Source: Candidatus Rokuibacteriota bacterium
GTDB lineage: Bacteria > Methylomirabilota > Methylomirabilia > Rokubacteriales > CSP1-6
Direction: 5' to 3'
NCBI GenBank assembly: GCA_016193045.1
Contig: JACPSW010000033.1
Coordinates: forward strand, 43,020 to 107,019
DNA length: 64,000 nucleotides
Shown here: in pieces, positions 1 through 9,532 of the stretch
Layout: each line of letters opens with the position of its first letter
Position numbering within the stretch: position 1 is the stretch's first letter
Notes under the pieces: generated by a model
The model's database searches: none
The model's input: the letters and a program-made list of their open reading frames with translations, nothing else
What the model was told of the DNA's origin: nothing
Program-made: the position numbers and the translations under genes

Positions 1-46
1 CAACGCGGGAGAGGATCTGCTCCAGGGCTTCTTCGACCGACACCAC
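1..46 (-). CDS. moeA: Molybdopterin molybdenumtransferase MoeA, N-terminal fragment (probable)
   Basis: The minus strand from 46 reads VVSVEEALEQILSRV and runs off the window edge. A start followed by SVEEAL.xIL is typical of the N-terminus of MoeA, which inserts molybdate into adenylylated molybdopterin. GTG codons at 46 or 43 are the possible starts. A TACAAT -10-like hexamer ends only 6 bases upstream of the GTG, so the transcript would be leaderless or nearly so. A Mo-cofactor gene would fit the formate dehydrogenase in this window. Only about 15 codons are visible, so the call is tentative. Confidence 0.42.
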   Translation of the reverse strand, partial: MVSVEEALEQILSRV

Positions 47-52
47 GCCCGT

Positions 53-58
53 ATTGTA
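53..58 (-). promoter_or_regulatory. -10-like hexamer TACAAT upstream of the moeA-like start
   Basis: TACAAT lies on the minus strand 6 bases before the GTG at 46. I see no convincing -35 hexamer at the usual distance. If it is used, the message would start at or next to the initiation codon. Confidence 0.3.
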
Positions 59-91
59 GCACCCGGTGGCAGACGGGGCCCGGGGGGGCCT

Positions 92-280
92 GAGGGCGTG
101 CTCCTCCCGCTCAGACCTCCTCGCCTCGACGCGTTGCGCTCGCTCGGGCGGCTCCGCTGGCCCCCCCATCCCCCCGCGGCGGGGGGCAGGCTTCGTCCCT
201 CCGGGACTCAGCGCGCTGCGCCGCCCTGCGCTTCGCGCCGCGCCACGGCTCGTCGGATTCGCTCCTTGGAGCACGCCCTC
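92..280. repeat. GC-rich inverted-repeat region
   Basis: The stretch from about 60 to 363 has no believable gene. GAGGGCGTGCTCC at 92-104 is the exact inverse of GGAGCACGCCCTC at 268-280. The 163 bases between are very GC-rich and contain further self-complementary runs (for example C and G runs near 160-190). It could be a foldback mobile element or simply low-complexity intergenic DNA. Open frames here have no RBS and no recognisable protein. Confidence 0.4.
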
Positions 281-300
281 CGCCCTCCCCTCTATCACCT

Positions 301-338
301 GGGCACGGGCACCCCGGGCTGTCGCCACGCCCGTGCCC
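301..338 (-). repeat. Stem-loop family member E1 (downstream of actF)
   Basis: The arms GGGCACGGGC (301-310) and GCCCGTGCCC (329-338) are perfectly complementary, 10 bp, around an 18-base loop (311-328). The loop is nearly identical to that of the copy at 54765-54799 and related to the one at 51962-51999, although the arm sequences differ. On the minus strand it lies just after the actF stop. It has no T-tract, so it is not a standard terminator. Confidence 0.6.
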
Positions 339-363
339 CGCCGGAACCGTGCGCGGGGTGACT

Positions 364-1479
364 CTATCGGCCGATCTGAGTCGTGGTCATGCGGAACCGG
401 GCGAGGAACCAGCGGCGACTCAGCACGAACAGCGCGAAGAATCCCGCCGTCACGAAGACCTCGACGAGGCCCGCGGGAAAGGAGGCGGTGGGTGAGATCG
501 AGGGGACCACCACCAGCACGCGCTCGAGGAAGATGGCCGAGAGGCTCAGGAGGGAGATGACCACCAGCGGGCGGTGGCGCTCCGGCGGCTTGCCGGTGAG
601 CCGCTTCAGGAGGTACGAAAAGGGCACGATCCACCCGGCAGCCAGCACGACGAACGCCAGCACTCGCCAGGGGTCCTCGAAGAAGCGCCGGAGGAAGAAC
701 TTCGTTTCGACCGGCACGTTCCCGTACCAGATGACCAGGTACTGGGACCAGAAGAAGTACATCCACAGAGTGCTCGTCGCAAGGATCAGCTTGGCCACGT
801 CCTGGATCGCCGAGGGCGTGACCACCGCGAGGCCCGAGGCGTTGGCGCTGACGGCCAGCAGGGCCAGGAGGGCGAATCCCGTGTAGAGCGTGCTGACGAC
901 GAAGTAGCCGCCGAAGAGCCCGCTGTACCACGTGGGGTCGAGCGACATGACGAGGTCGAAGCCGAGGAGCGACACCACGATCACGTAGAGGAACAGCATG
1001 ATCGTGGCCAGGACCACGCGGCGGTGCCGGGCCTGGCGCTGGACGTCGGGGCCGCCGCTCCCCTCGCGGAACCCGGCCTTCACGAAGGCGAAGACCACCC
1101 AGTAGAGCAGCAGGACGCCGAGGCCGATCCGGAGCGCCATGAACGGCACGTTGAGCCAGGCCGCCTTGACGGGCAGCGGGGTCGTCACCCACGGGTACAG
1201 GACGCCGCGCCCCCCGAAGAGGACGAGGAAGAGGACGAAGGAGTAGGGCAGGAATCCGGCCGTGGTCAGCGCCAGGCGCTTCACGCTCGGGGACCACCGG
1301 GCCTCCATGAGCTCCATGATCCCGGCGATGGCGGGTCCCGTCACCGCCAGCCCCGACCAGAAAAGAAGGTTGATCAGGTAAATGGCCCAGGTCCGTTCGG
1401 GAGCGCGCGAGACTCCCAAGACGAACGCCAGGCACCCCGCAGCGGCCAGCGCCGCCAGGAAGAGATTGCCGCGGCTCAT
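364..1479 (-). CDS. actF: Alternative complex III membrane subunit ActF (NrfD-like)
   Basis: Integral membrane quinone-interacting subunit of alternative complex III (quinol:cytochrome c/HiPIP oxidoreductase). The 371-residue product is about ten hydrophobic helices with short loops, begins MSRGNLFLAAL and resembles ActC/ActF of the NrfD family. The start is fixed by a 4-base ATGA overlap with actE. A longer in-phase frame extends upstream, but its N-terminal part is only the actE gene read out of frame. It is last in the order actA-B-C-D-E-F. Which of the two NrfD-like subunits carries the quinol site cannot be read from sequence alone. Confidence 0.85.
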   Translation of the reverse strand: MSRGNLFLAALAAAGCLAFVLGVSRAPERTWAIYLINLLFWSGLAVTGPAIAGIMELMEARWSPSVKRLALTTAGFLPYSFVLFLVLFGGRGVLYPWVTTPLPVKAAWLNVPFMALRIGLGVLLLYWVVFAFVKAGFREGSGGPDVQRQARHRRVVLATIMLFLYVIVVSLLGFDLVMSLDPTWYSGLFGGYFVVSTLYTGFALLALLAVSANASGLAVVTPSAIQDVAKLILATSTLWMYFFWSQYLVIWYGNVPVETKFFLRRFFEDPWRVLAFVVLAAGWIVPFSYLLKRLTGKPPERHRPLVVISLLSLSAIFLERVLVVVPSISPTASFPAGLVEVFVTAGFFALFVLSRRWFLARFRMTTTQIGR

Positions 1480-1979
1480 TTCTGGGCGATGCTCCGGAGG
1501 TAGTTCACCACGTGCCAGCGCTCCTCGGGAGAGAGGGCCTCGCCGTAGGCCGGCATCACGGCGCCCCCGGTGCCGATGACGTGCTGCCAGAAGCCGTCGG
1601 TCCGCTGCTTCTGGAGCGTGGCATTGGTGACGTCCGGCGGCGGGATGAACTTCGGGGCGACCGTTCCGTCCCCCTTGCCTGCCGGGCCGTGGCACGGGGC
1701 ACAGTGGATCGTGAAGAGCGCCTGGCCGGCGGCGATCGAGTCGGGTGTCGCCTTGACGGGGTTCGGCCGCCTGGCGGCGATGTCGCGGTTCTCGCGGGGC
1801 GGCGTCAGCTCGCCGCCGGCGCGGGGCAGCGTCCCGGCGGGCATCGGCAGGACGCGCTCGCCCGGGACGATCTTCACGGTGGCGGTCATGTTGTCGGTCC
1901 ACCGGAGAACGACGACGCTCCCCATGAGGCCGCCCGCGGCGAGGACCACGAGGAGAGCCAGCCCGAAGAGGTACTTCAC
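1476..1979 (-). CDS. actE: Alternative complex III monoheme cytochrome c subunit ActE
   Basis: A membrane-anchored cytochrome c of about 167 residues. An N-terminal helix (KYLFGLALLVVLAAGG) is followed by a linker, the single heme c site CAPCH, and a distal candidate Met ligand in AVMPAYGEAL. The GTG start at 1979 overlaps the actD stop (GTGA), and the stop overlaps actF, so the three genes are translationally coupled. It should take electrons from the ActA/ActB side of the complex or hand them on to a terminal acceptor. The small conserved size fits the family. Confidence 0.85.
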   Translation of the reverse strand: MKYLFGLALLVVLAAGGLMGSVVVLRWTDNMTATVKIVPGERVLPMPAGTLPRAGGELTPPRENRDIAARRPNPVKATPDSIAAGQALFTIHCAPCHGPAGKGDGTVAPKFIPPPDVTNATLQKQRTDGFWQHVIGTGGAVMPAYGEALSPEERWHVVNYLRSIAQK

Positions 1980-2482
1980 CGCCTGACCTCCTCGGCCCCG
2001 GCCTGGCTCAGGCACCGGCCCGCGGCGTCCGCCCGGTCCGGGGAGCAGGTCACCGCGACTCCGAAGTGGTCCACCGTGAAGCGGGGATCATAGGTGGGCG
2101 ACCGCCGCAGCGCGGGCAGCTTCCCCAGGACGAGGATGGCGAGCAGGGTGGAGAGGCCCCCGAGCAGGATGGTGAGCTCGAAGGCGATGATCACGAAGGG
2201 GGGGATCGACACCACCGGCTTGCCGCCGGTGACCAGCCCCCACTTGAGCGCCGACCAGATCGTGAGGCCGAACCCCGTGATGGTCCCCGTCAACCCCCCG
2301 ATGAGCGTGAAGAGCCGGACGGGGCTCACGGGGCGGTTCTCCTCCAGCACCGCCTCGATCTCCTCCACCGGCACGGGCGAGTACACGGTGAAGTCGGTGA
2401 AGCCCTGCGCCCGCAGCTCTCGAATCGCCATCACCGTGGTGTCCACGTGGGCGAAGACACCGAGCACGCGTCCCGCCGCCAT
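1976..2482 (-). CDS. actD: Alternative complex III subunit ActD (DUF3341)
   Basis: A 168-residue DUF3341-type protein: a soluble N-terminal part (starting MAAGRVLGVF, with a ferredoxin-like alternation of hydrophobic residues), two membrane helices near residues 60-80 and 95-120, and a short cytoplasmic tail. It is a structural subunit of alternative complex III; no catalytic residues are known. The ATG shares one base with the actC stop (TGATG). The longer upstream open frame is actC read in the wrong frame. Confidence 0.85.
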   Translation of the reverse strand: MAAGRVLGVFAHVDTTVMAIRELRAQGFTDFTVYSPVPVEEIEAVLEENRPVSPVRLFTLIGGLTGTITGFGLTIWSALKWGLVTGGKPVVSIPPFVIIAFELTILLGGLSTLLAILVLGKLPALRRSPTYDPRFTVDHFGVAVTCSPDRADAAGRCLSQAGAEEVRR

Positions 2483-3819
2483 CAGTGGTGCGCCTCCTTG
2501 ACCGGGTGCGGGAGCGTCTCCTTCACCTCGACGATGGAGACCGAGGGCATGACCTTGATGAAGCCGAGGAACAGGATGAAGAACCAGGCGAAGCTGCCGA
2601 TGACGATCATCGTGTCGGTGACCGTCGGCCAGTAGATCCCCCAGGTGTAGGGATAGAAGTCGTGCCCCAGGGACGGAACGATGATGTTGAAGCGCTCGAA
2701 CCACATCCCAATCAGCACCAGGATGGACACGACGTACAGCGTGGGGGTGTGGGTTCGCGCGCGCTTCCGGAACAGGACCAGCGGCGCCAGGCTGTTGCAG
2801 AAGTACTGCAGCCAAAAGGCCCAGGCGTAGCTCTTGGTGGCCTTCCAGAAGAGCGAGGCGCGCTCGAAGTGGTCGCCGCTGTACCATGCGGTGAACGCCT
2901 CGCAGACGTAGAAGTAGCTCAGCACGAGGCTCGTCACGAGGATCAGCTTCCCCATGGCGTCGAGGTGCTTGTCGGTGATGTACGGATAGAGGTTCCAAAA
3001 GTAGCGCATCGGGATGATGAGGACCAGCACCATGGCGAAGCCGGAGAAGATCGCGCCGTCCACGAAGAACGGGGCGAAGAGGGTCGAGTGCCAGCCCGGG
3101 ACCAGCGCCATGGCGAAGTCCCAGGACACGACGCTGTGCACCGAGAGCACGAGGGGGGTCGCGAGGGAGGCGAACAGGCCGTAGGCGCGCCGGTAGTGCC
3201 GCCACTGCCGGTCCGTCCCCTCCCACCCCAGGGAGAGCACCCCGTAGATCTTCTTCCGCCAGCCGGTGGAGGCGTCCCGGATGGCGGCGATGTCCGGCAG
3301 CAGGCCGACGCAGAAGAAGACCACGCTGATCGTCAGGTAGGTGGAGATCGCGAACACGTCCCAGACGAGCGGCGAGCGGAAGTTGGGCCACAGGTAGCGC
3401 TGGTTCGGGTACGGCAGGAGCCAGTAGGCGAACCACATCCGTCCGGCGTGGATCAGGGGGAACAGCCCGGCCGTCAGGACCGCGAAGACCGTCATCGCCT
3501 CGGCGCCGCGGTAGATCGAGGTCCGCCAGCGGGCTCGGAAGAGATACAGGATGGCCGAGATGAGCGTCCCGGCGTGGCCGATGCCGATCCAGAAGACGAA
3601 CGTCGTGATGTACATCGCCCACATCTGGGGCGTGCGCTTGCCGGCCGCGCCCATGCCCATGTAGATCTGGTACGTCCAGGCGAGGATCCCGGCTGCCAGG
3701 ATCAGGGCGACGACCGTCATCCAGCCGAAATAGGCCGGGGAGGGCGGCTCCAGCGTGCGGATGACGTCCCGGTTGACGTCGGCGTAGGTCGGTGGGCGAG
3801 GGGCAGCTTCCTGGCTCAT
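2482..3819 (-). CDS. actC: Alternative complex III membrane subunit ActC (NrfD-like)
   Basis: A polytopic NrfD/PsrC-type membrane protein of 445 residues with about ten helices; the N-terminal 35 residues are cytoplasmic. In the family it binds quinol and contacts the ActB iron-sulfur domain. Conserved-looking polar residues in helices (IGHAGTLISA, SVHSVVSWDFA, WYSGD) are typical of ActC. The start is set by ATGA overlap with actB and the stop by TGATG overlap with actD. It pairs with ActF, the second NrfD-like subunit. Confidence 0.88.
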   Translation of the reverse strand: MSQEAAPRPPTYADVNRDVIRTLEPPSPAYFGWMTVVALILAAGILAWTYQIYMGMGAAGKRTPQMWAMYITTFVFWIGIGHAGTLISAILYLFRARWRTSIYRGAEAMTVFAVLTAGLFPLIHAGRMWFAYWLLPYPNQRYLWPNFRSPLVWDVFAISTYLTISVVFFCVGLLPDIAAIRDASTGWRKKIYGVLSLGWEGTDRQWRHYRRAYGLFASLATPLVLSVHSVVSWDFAMALVPGWHSTLFAPFFVDGAIFSGFAMVLVLIIPMRYFWNLYPYITDKHLDAMGKLILVTSLVLSYFYVCEAFTAWYSGDHFERASLFWKATKSYAWAFWLQYFCNSLAPLVLFRKRARTHTPTLYVVSILVLIGMWFERFNIIVPSLGHDFYPYTWGIYWPTVTDTMIVIGSFAWFFILFLGFIKVMPSVSIVEVKETLPHPVKEAHH

Positions 3820-6767
3820 CCTTTGCCGTGATCCCGGGTGACCTTTTTCAGGTACGTGACGGCGGGCCGCGTCCCGATCTCCTCCAGGACGTGGTAGCCG
3901 CGGGGGGACCGGGACAGCTTCGCCACCCGGCTCGACGGGTCCTTCAGGTTGCCGAACAGGATGGCCTGGGTGGGGCACGTCTGCTGGCACGCGGTCTGGA
4001 CCTCCCCGTCCCTCACCGGGCGCTTCTCGTCCCGCGCCGCGTCCTTCCCGGCCACGATACGCTGGACGCACATGGTGCACTTCTCCATCACGCCGAGCTG
4101 GCGGACCGTCACGTCCGGGTTGAGCTGGAGCGGGAGCGGGTCGGGGAAGGCGTAGCTGCTCGATGCGGGGGAGCTGTAGTCCCACCAGTTGAAGCGTCGC
4201 ACGTGGTAGGGGCAGTTGTTGTTGCAGTAGCGCGTGCCCACGCAGCGGTTGTAGATCTGGGCGTTGAGCCCCTCCTCGGTGTGGTAGGCCGCGAAGACCG
4301 GGCAGACCGGCTCGCAGGGCGCGATCTCGCAGTGCTGGCAGAACATGGGCAGGAAAAGGTTCCTGGGATGCTCCGACCTGCCCTCCTGCCAGCGCTCGAG
4401 CCTGAGCCAGTGCATGTCGCGCCCATAGGCGACCTGCTCCTTTCCCACCACCGGCACGTTGTTCTCGGCCTTGCAGGCGATCACGCACGCCTGGCAGCCC
4501 GTGCACGCATCCAGGTCCACCGCCATCCCCCAGCGGTACTCGGGGTACTTGAGGTCGGGATACATACTCGGGTGGCTCGCCTTCGCTGGGGCGGCGCCCC
4601 GGAGCTCGAGCTCCCGCGCGGCGCCCAGCCCCACGTGCTGGGCGATCTCGCGGTCGTCCTGGTCATGGGTGGCCTGGGGGATGGCGAGCGGCCGGCGCCC
4701 GCCCGTCCTGGTCAGCGTGACCTTGACTGACAGGAAGGCCAGACTGGGCCCGCCGGGCAGCAGCGTCAGAGGATTCGCCCCCCGATCCTTCGCATAGCGG
4801 CCGTAGGCCGTGTGGCCCTGGCCGATGGGGATGGCGACGACCCCCCGGTGAAGCGATTCTGAAACATAGGCGGGCAGCTCGATGGCGCCGTGAGGCGACG
4901 CGACCTTCACGAGGTCGCCCTGCCGAATGCCGAGCTTCTTGGCGACCTCAGCCGGAACCTCGACCCAGGAATCCCACGTCACCTGGGTCATGGTGTCGGG
5001 GGCCTCCTGGAGCCACGGCTTGTTGGCCCCCCGCCCGTCGTAGAACCGCTGCGAAGGATACACGAGGAGGGTGAGCCCCTGGGGATCGCCCTCTACGCTC
5101 GCCGGCTTTCCCTGGATCGGGGCGCCGGGAGTGGACCGAGCCTGAACGGGCGCGGTGGCCACGTCCTTCCATACCCCGCCGCGTCGGAGCGCCTCCTCCC
5201 AGAACTGATCGACCGGTGTCCTTGGCGAATATTCCCGGGCGATCGCTCGCCATTGCTCCTTGAGGTAATCGGCGAACGTCTCCCAGCGGAAGGGCCCCCT
5301 CCCCGCGGGCGATCCGAGCACCTGGCGACCGACCGAGAGCAGCACGTCACCCACGGCGCGGGAGTCGAAGACAGGCGCCATCGTCGGCTGCATGAGCCCG
5401 GCGACGCCTTCACGCGGAGCGAAATCTCCCCACGACTCGAGCGGGTGGAGGTCGGGAAGGATGAGGTGGGCCTGCTCGGTCGTCTCGTCGGGCTGGTTGG
5501 AGAAGCTCACCAGCAGGGGGACCTTCGTGAGGGCCGCGGCGAAGCCCCCCGTGGGAGGCAGCGCGAAGAGGGGGTTGGCGTGGATCAGCATCAGGACGTC
5601 GATCTCCCCCTGGGCCATGAGCTGCGTGAGCGGTCCCACGAAGGCATGGGGAGTGGCCTTGCCGAAGGCCGAGTCCGGTCCGAACCGCAGCGTCCGCCCC
5701 ACGTTCCCCGCCGCGTAGTTCAAGAGGTGGATGGCCCGCTGGGTTTCCACGGCGAGGGGGCTGGTCACGGCGACGCCGCCGCCGATGGCGATGCCCGGCC
5801 GGGCCTTGGCGAAGGCGCGCGCGATGCGCGTGATGGTCTCGACGGACACCCCGGACTGGCCGGCCGCGGCTTCCAGATCCACGGGCAGGGCGACGTTGCG
5901 GAGGAGGGCCACGTCCACGCCCGGGGCCTGGAGCCCGTCGGTGAGGATCACCTTGAGGATCGCCAGCGTCAAAAGCCCTTCGGTCCCCGGGGCGTTACGG
6001 ACCCATTCGTCGGCGTTGGCGGCGGTGAGCGAGAGCCGCGGCTCCACGTGGATGAACGTGCCCGCCTTGCCGTGCTTGAAGGCGTGCATCCGGGTGAAGG
6101 CCCGCGCGTGCTCGACGGGCGAGAGCCAGCTCTCGAGAAAGTCGGCCCCGAAGGAGAGGATGACGTTGGCCTCCTCGAGGGCATAGTGGGGAATCGCGTC
6201 CCGTCCGAAGACGAGACGGCTCGCGTGGCGGATCGCCTCGTAGTTGAACGGCTCATACGTCATCCGCCGGGCCCCGAGGGCGCCCGCCCACGAGTCCAGG
6301 AGCCGCCCGAGGCTCCTGTTCTCGAGCTGGCTCACGACCACGATCCGCTTACCCTTGCCCTCCTTGACCAGACCGGTCAGCCGCTCGACCAGGAGCTTCT
6401 CAGCCTCCTCCCACTTCACGGGTGTCAGGGCGCCCGAAGCGTCCCGCCGCATCGGGCCGCGCAGGCGGTCGGGGTTGTAGAGCCCCTGGAGCGCCGCCTG
6501 GCCCCGGATGCAGAGCGCGCCCCGGTTGACCGGGTGATCGGGGTTCCCCTCCAGCTTGACCACGCGCCCCTCGCGATTCCGGGCGATCACCCCGCACCCC
6601 GCCGGACATTCGCGGCAGACCGTCGAGAACCACGCGGCCACGCCGGGGATGAGGTTGTCGGGCGGGATCACGTAGGGAAGGATCCGCTCGGGCGCTTGGC
6701 CGCAGCCCGCGGCGGCCACCGCCCCCGCGCTCGTCCCCACGATCTTGAAGAACTCCCGCCTATTCAT
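3816..6767 (-). CDS. actB: Alternative complex III molybdopterin-like/iron-sulfur subunit ActB
   Basis: 983 residues. It starts with a Tat-type RREFFK motif and a lipobox-like AAGC (Cys22). A bis-MGD oxidoreductase-like domain follows (C51, C54, C58, C86 in the N-terminal cluster motif). The C-terminal roughly 230 residues form a ferredoxin-like domain with several CxxCxxC...CP motifs (CTGCQACVIAC; CQHCEIAPCEPVCP; CVGTRYCNNNCP; CTMCVQRI). In the family the large domain has lost its cofactor and the Fe-S domain wires electrons through the complex. The usual leader just upstream of its ATG is now the edge of a MITE-like insertion, so expression may depend on transcription through that element. 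Confidence 0.9.
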   Translation of the reverse strand: MNRREFFKIVGTSAGAVAAAGCGQAPERILPYVIPPDNLIPGVAAWFSTVCRECPAGCGVIARNREGRVVKLEGNPDHPVNRGALCIRGQAALQGLYNPDRLRGPMRRDASGALTPVKWEEAEKLLVERLTGLVKEGKGKRIVVVSQLENRSLGRLLDSWAGALGARRMTYEPFNYEAIRHASRLVFGRDAIPHYALEEANVILSFGADFLESWLSPVEHARAFTRMHAFKHGKAGTFIHVEPRLSLTAANADEWVRNAPGTEGLLTLAILKVILTDGLQAPGVDVALLRNVALPVDLEAAAGQSGVSVETITRIARAFAKARPGIAIGGGVAVTSPLAVETQRAIHLLNYAAGNVGRTLRFGPDSAFGKATPHAFVGPLTQLMAQGEIDVLMLIHANPLFALPPTGGFAAALTKVPLLVSFSNQPDETTEQAHLILPDLHPLESWGDFAPREGVAGLMQPTMAPVFDSRAVGDVLLSVGRQVLGSPAGRGPFRWETFADYLKEQWRAIAREYSPRTPVDQFWEEALRRGGVWKDVATAPVQARSTPGAPIQGKPASVEGDPQGLTLLVYPSQRFYDGRGANKPWLQEAPDTMTQVTWDSWVEVPAEVAKKLGIRQGDLVKVASPHGAIELPAYVSESLHRGVVAIPIGQGHTAYGRYAKDRGANPLTLLPGGPSLAFLSVKVTLTRTGGRRPLAIPQATHDQDDREIAQHVGLGAARELELRGAAPAKASHPSMYPDLKYPEYRWGMAVDLDACTGCQACVIACKAENNVPVVGKEQVAYGRDMHWLRLERWQEGRSEHPRNLFLPMFCQHCEIAPCEPVCPVFAAYHTEEGLNAQIYNRCVGTRYCNNNCPYHVRRFNWWDYSSPASSSYAFPDPLPLQLNPDVTVRQLGVMEKCTMCVQRIVAGKDAARDEKRPVRDGEVQTACQQTCPTQAILFGNLKDPSSRVAKLSRSPRGYHVLEEIGTRPAVTYLKKVTRDHGKG

Positions 6768-6775
6768 CGCCCTAG

Positions 6776-6986
6776 ACCCCCTTATTCACGAACGGGCGTC
6801 GCCTGCGGCGGGCGGGTCCTGTCGCAGGGTGCGGTCCCCGCGGGTCCGGCTCCGTCACCCACTCGCCCGAACGCCGCGCTGCGCACGGCGGACGGGACGA
6901 GGGGGGCCCACTGCGCGCGGCCCCGCGGGGACCGCACCCTGCGCCACCCGCCCGGTCGTGCCATCGCCGTTCGCGAATAATGCGCC
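6776..6986. mobile_element. MITE-like element, copy 1 (211 bp), between actA and actB
   Basis: A 211-bp element flanked by CTAG on both sides (6772-6775 and 6987-6990); the flanking identity even extends to CGCCCTAGACCC at 6768-6779 and 6983-6994. The ends are inverted: TTATTCACGAACGG from 6782, and its counterpart TTCGCGAATAA ending at 6980. Inside, the two halves form a long imperfect palindrome (GCGGTCCCCGCGGG in one arm, its inverse in the other). It is nearly identical to 9831-10041 and related to 60982-61107. It encodes no transposase. It separates actA from actB by 306 bases and stops 8 bases before the actB ATG. Confidence 0.85.
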
Positions 6987-7001
6987 CTAGACCCTGTTCG
7001 A

Positions 7002-7020
7002 GCGCGGGCTTTGCCCGCGC
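7002..7020 (-). other. Perfect 8-bp GC hairpin in the actA-actB spacer
   Basis: GCGCGGGC (7002-7009), a TTT loop and GCCCGCGC (7013-7020) form a very stable hairpin. There is no U-tract on either strand, so it is more likely an mRNA-stability or processing structure, or part of a stem-loop repeat. TTCGAGCGCGGGC here is also found before the hairpin at 52653. Confidence 0.5.
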
Positions 7021-7073
7021 AACCCTCCTGGGGGAGGCATCGGAGGGGGCCGTCGAGGCCCCCTCCGAACTCG

Positions 7074-7652
7074 CTAGTGATGGCAGGTGACGCATTCGAG
7101 CGGCGCCTTCGTCTTTTCCTTCGCGTTCATCGTCGTGTGGCACTCGACGCACCAGCCCATGGTGAGCGGCGTCGAGGACCGGGCCAGACCCACCAGGTTC
7201 AAGAGGTCGTTGGCGAGGTTCTGGCCGGTCCGGGCTTCCACCACGGCCATCTTCTCGATGGGGCCGTGGCAGGTCTGGCACTTCACGTTGGCCCGGACGT
7301 GGGCCTTGTGGGGGAAGTAGACGTACTCGGGAACCATGAAGATGCGCACCCACGGAATCGGCTCGTTCCTGTTGAAGAAGCCCGCGAGCTTCTGGACCTC
7401 GGGCCGGTCCGCGGCGGTGATCTTGTGGCAGCCCATGCAGCGGGAGACCGAAGGAATGCCCGCGTATTCCGACCGGCGCGCGTCGGCATGGCAATACTGG
7501 CAGTCGATCTTGTACTGGTCGGCGTGGATCTGATGGTTGAAGGCGATGGGCTGAGCGGGACCGGCCGCCTGACCGCGCGTCGAGAGGACGAGGAAGAGGG
7601 CGGCGGCGAGGAGGGTGAGGCCCAGAGCGCCGACGCCCACCCTTGTCCTCAT
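7074..7652 (-). CDS. actA: Alternative complex III pentaheme cytochrome c subunit ActA
   Basis: A 192-residue periplasmic cytochrome with an N-terminal signal or anchor (VGALGLTLLAAALFLVL) and five CxxCH heme sites: CQYCH, CMGCH, CQTCH, CVECH and CVTCH, the last at the extreme C-terminus. Five hemes is the family hallmark; additional His residues (FNHQIH, FPHKAH, ECHTTM) can serve as distal ligands. ActA passes electrons from the quinol/Fe-S core to ActE or a soluble acceptor. It is the first gene of the act operon, with a promoter about 105 bases upstream. Confidence 0.9.
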   Translation of the reverse strand: MRTRVGVGALGLTLLAAALFLVLSTRGQAAGPAQPIAFNHQIHADQYKIDCQYCHADARRSEYAGIPSVSRCMGCHKITAADRPEVQKLAGFFNRNEPIPWVRIFMVPEYVYFPHKAHVRANVKCQTCHGPIEKMAVVEARTGQNLANDLLNLVGLARSSTPLTMGWCVECHTTMNAKEKTKAPLECVTCHH

Positions 7653-7755
7653 CTCGCGTTACGCACTCCTCTGGCCCGGTAAAGCCGATCTCGTGTGTGG
7701 CGCTGCGATCAAAAACGGAGCCGGAAGGCGTGACCCCAGGGACGAAACCTCGTGA

Positions 7756-7785
7756 ATCCTATCACCCGGTCTCCGTCGGAGTCAA
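7756..7785 (-). promoter_or_regulatory. Sigma-70-type promoter for the act operon
   Basis: On the minus strand TTGACT (7785-7780) is followed after 18 bases by TAGGAT (7761-7756). The predicted leader to the actA ATG at 7652 is about 95 bases. The -35 overlaps a perfect CTCCG-N-CGGAG inverted repeat just downstream of it, which could be an operator. The promoter sits directly after the hemL stop. Confidence 0.55.
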
Positions 7786-7790
7786 GGGGG

Positions 7791-9064
<1,274 letters not shown>

Positions 9065-9068
<4 letters not shown>

Positions 9069-9532
9069 CGGGGAAGCTCCGCCAGTTCCACCGGCAGGAA
9101 ATCCTGCCTCGAGTCGTCCCAGGCGAACGCCGCCGCGCCTACCACTCTCCCCGCCACGACCGAAAGCACCACGTAGGCGGCATCCGGGTACAGCGGCGCG
9201 TCCCGGACCAGGGCGTTCTGCTTGTCGGTCTCGGAAAAGTATGCGCCCGCCTCGATATGGGAATGGTAGATCGTCCGGACGCGGTACCCGTCGTCCTCGC
9301 GCCGGGCGATCCGGAGCAAATCCCGAGGATCCATATGGTAGGCGGTCCGGGCGTCCCGTGGATGGCGTGAGGGGTCCTTGGCGTGAAGCTCGTTTTGCAC
9401 GTTGCGGCAGGGAACCAGCGAGCGCTCCCCGGGAGACCCTTCCCTCACCAGCACGACCCCGCAGCACTCGGCCGGGTATTCCGCCTCGGCCTGGGCCCGG
9501 ATGCGCTGGAACTCCTCTCCGGTGAGGATCAT
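9065..9532 (-). CDS. mec: JAMM/MPN metalloprotease, Mec+/QbsD type
   Basis: A 155-residue JAMM-domain peptidase. It shows the metal signature [14 protein letters not shown] (HxHx10D) and an upstream Glu in YPAECCG. Family members (Mec+, QbsD) trim the C-terminus of a small sulfur carrier or release cysteine from it. The gene overlaps both neighbours by 4 bases: cysO upstream and hemL downstream. Together with cysK and cysO it makes a carrier-dependent cysteine synthesis module. The assignment to cysteine synthesis rather than another thiocarboxylate pathway rests on neighbours. Confidence 0.85.

Noticed and set aside
364-1902. A longer 512-codon frame for actF (and similar long upstream extensions of actC, actD, hemC, hemA, leuD)
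   Set aside because: The extra N-terminal residues are neighbouring genes read in the wrong frame, and 1- to 4-base start-stop overlaps give the true starts.
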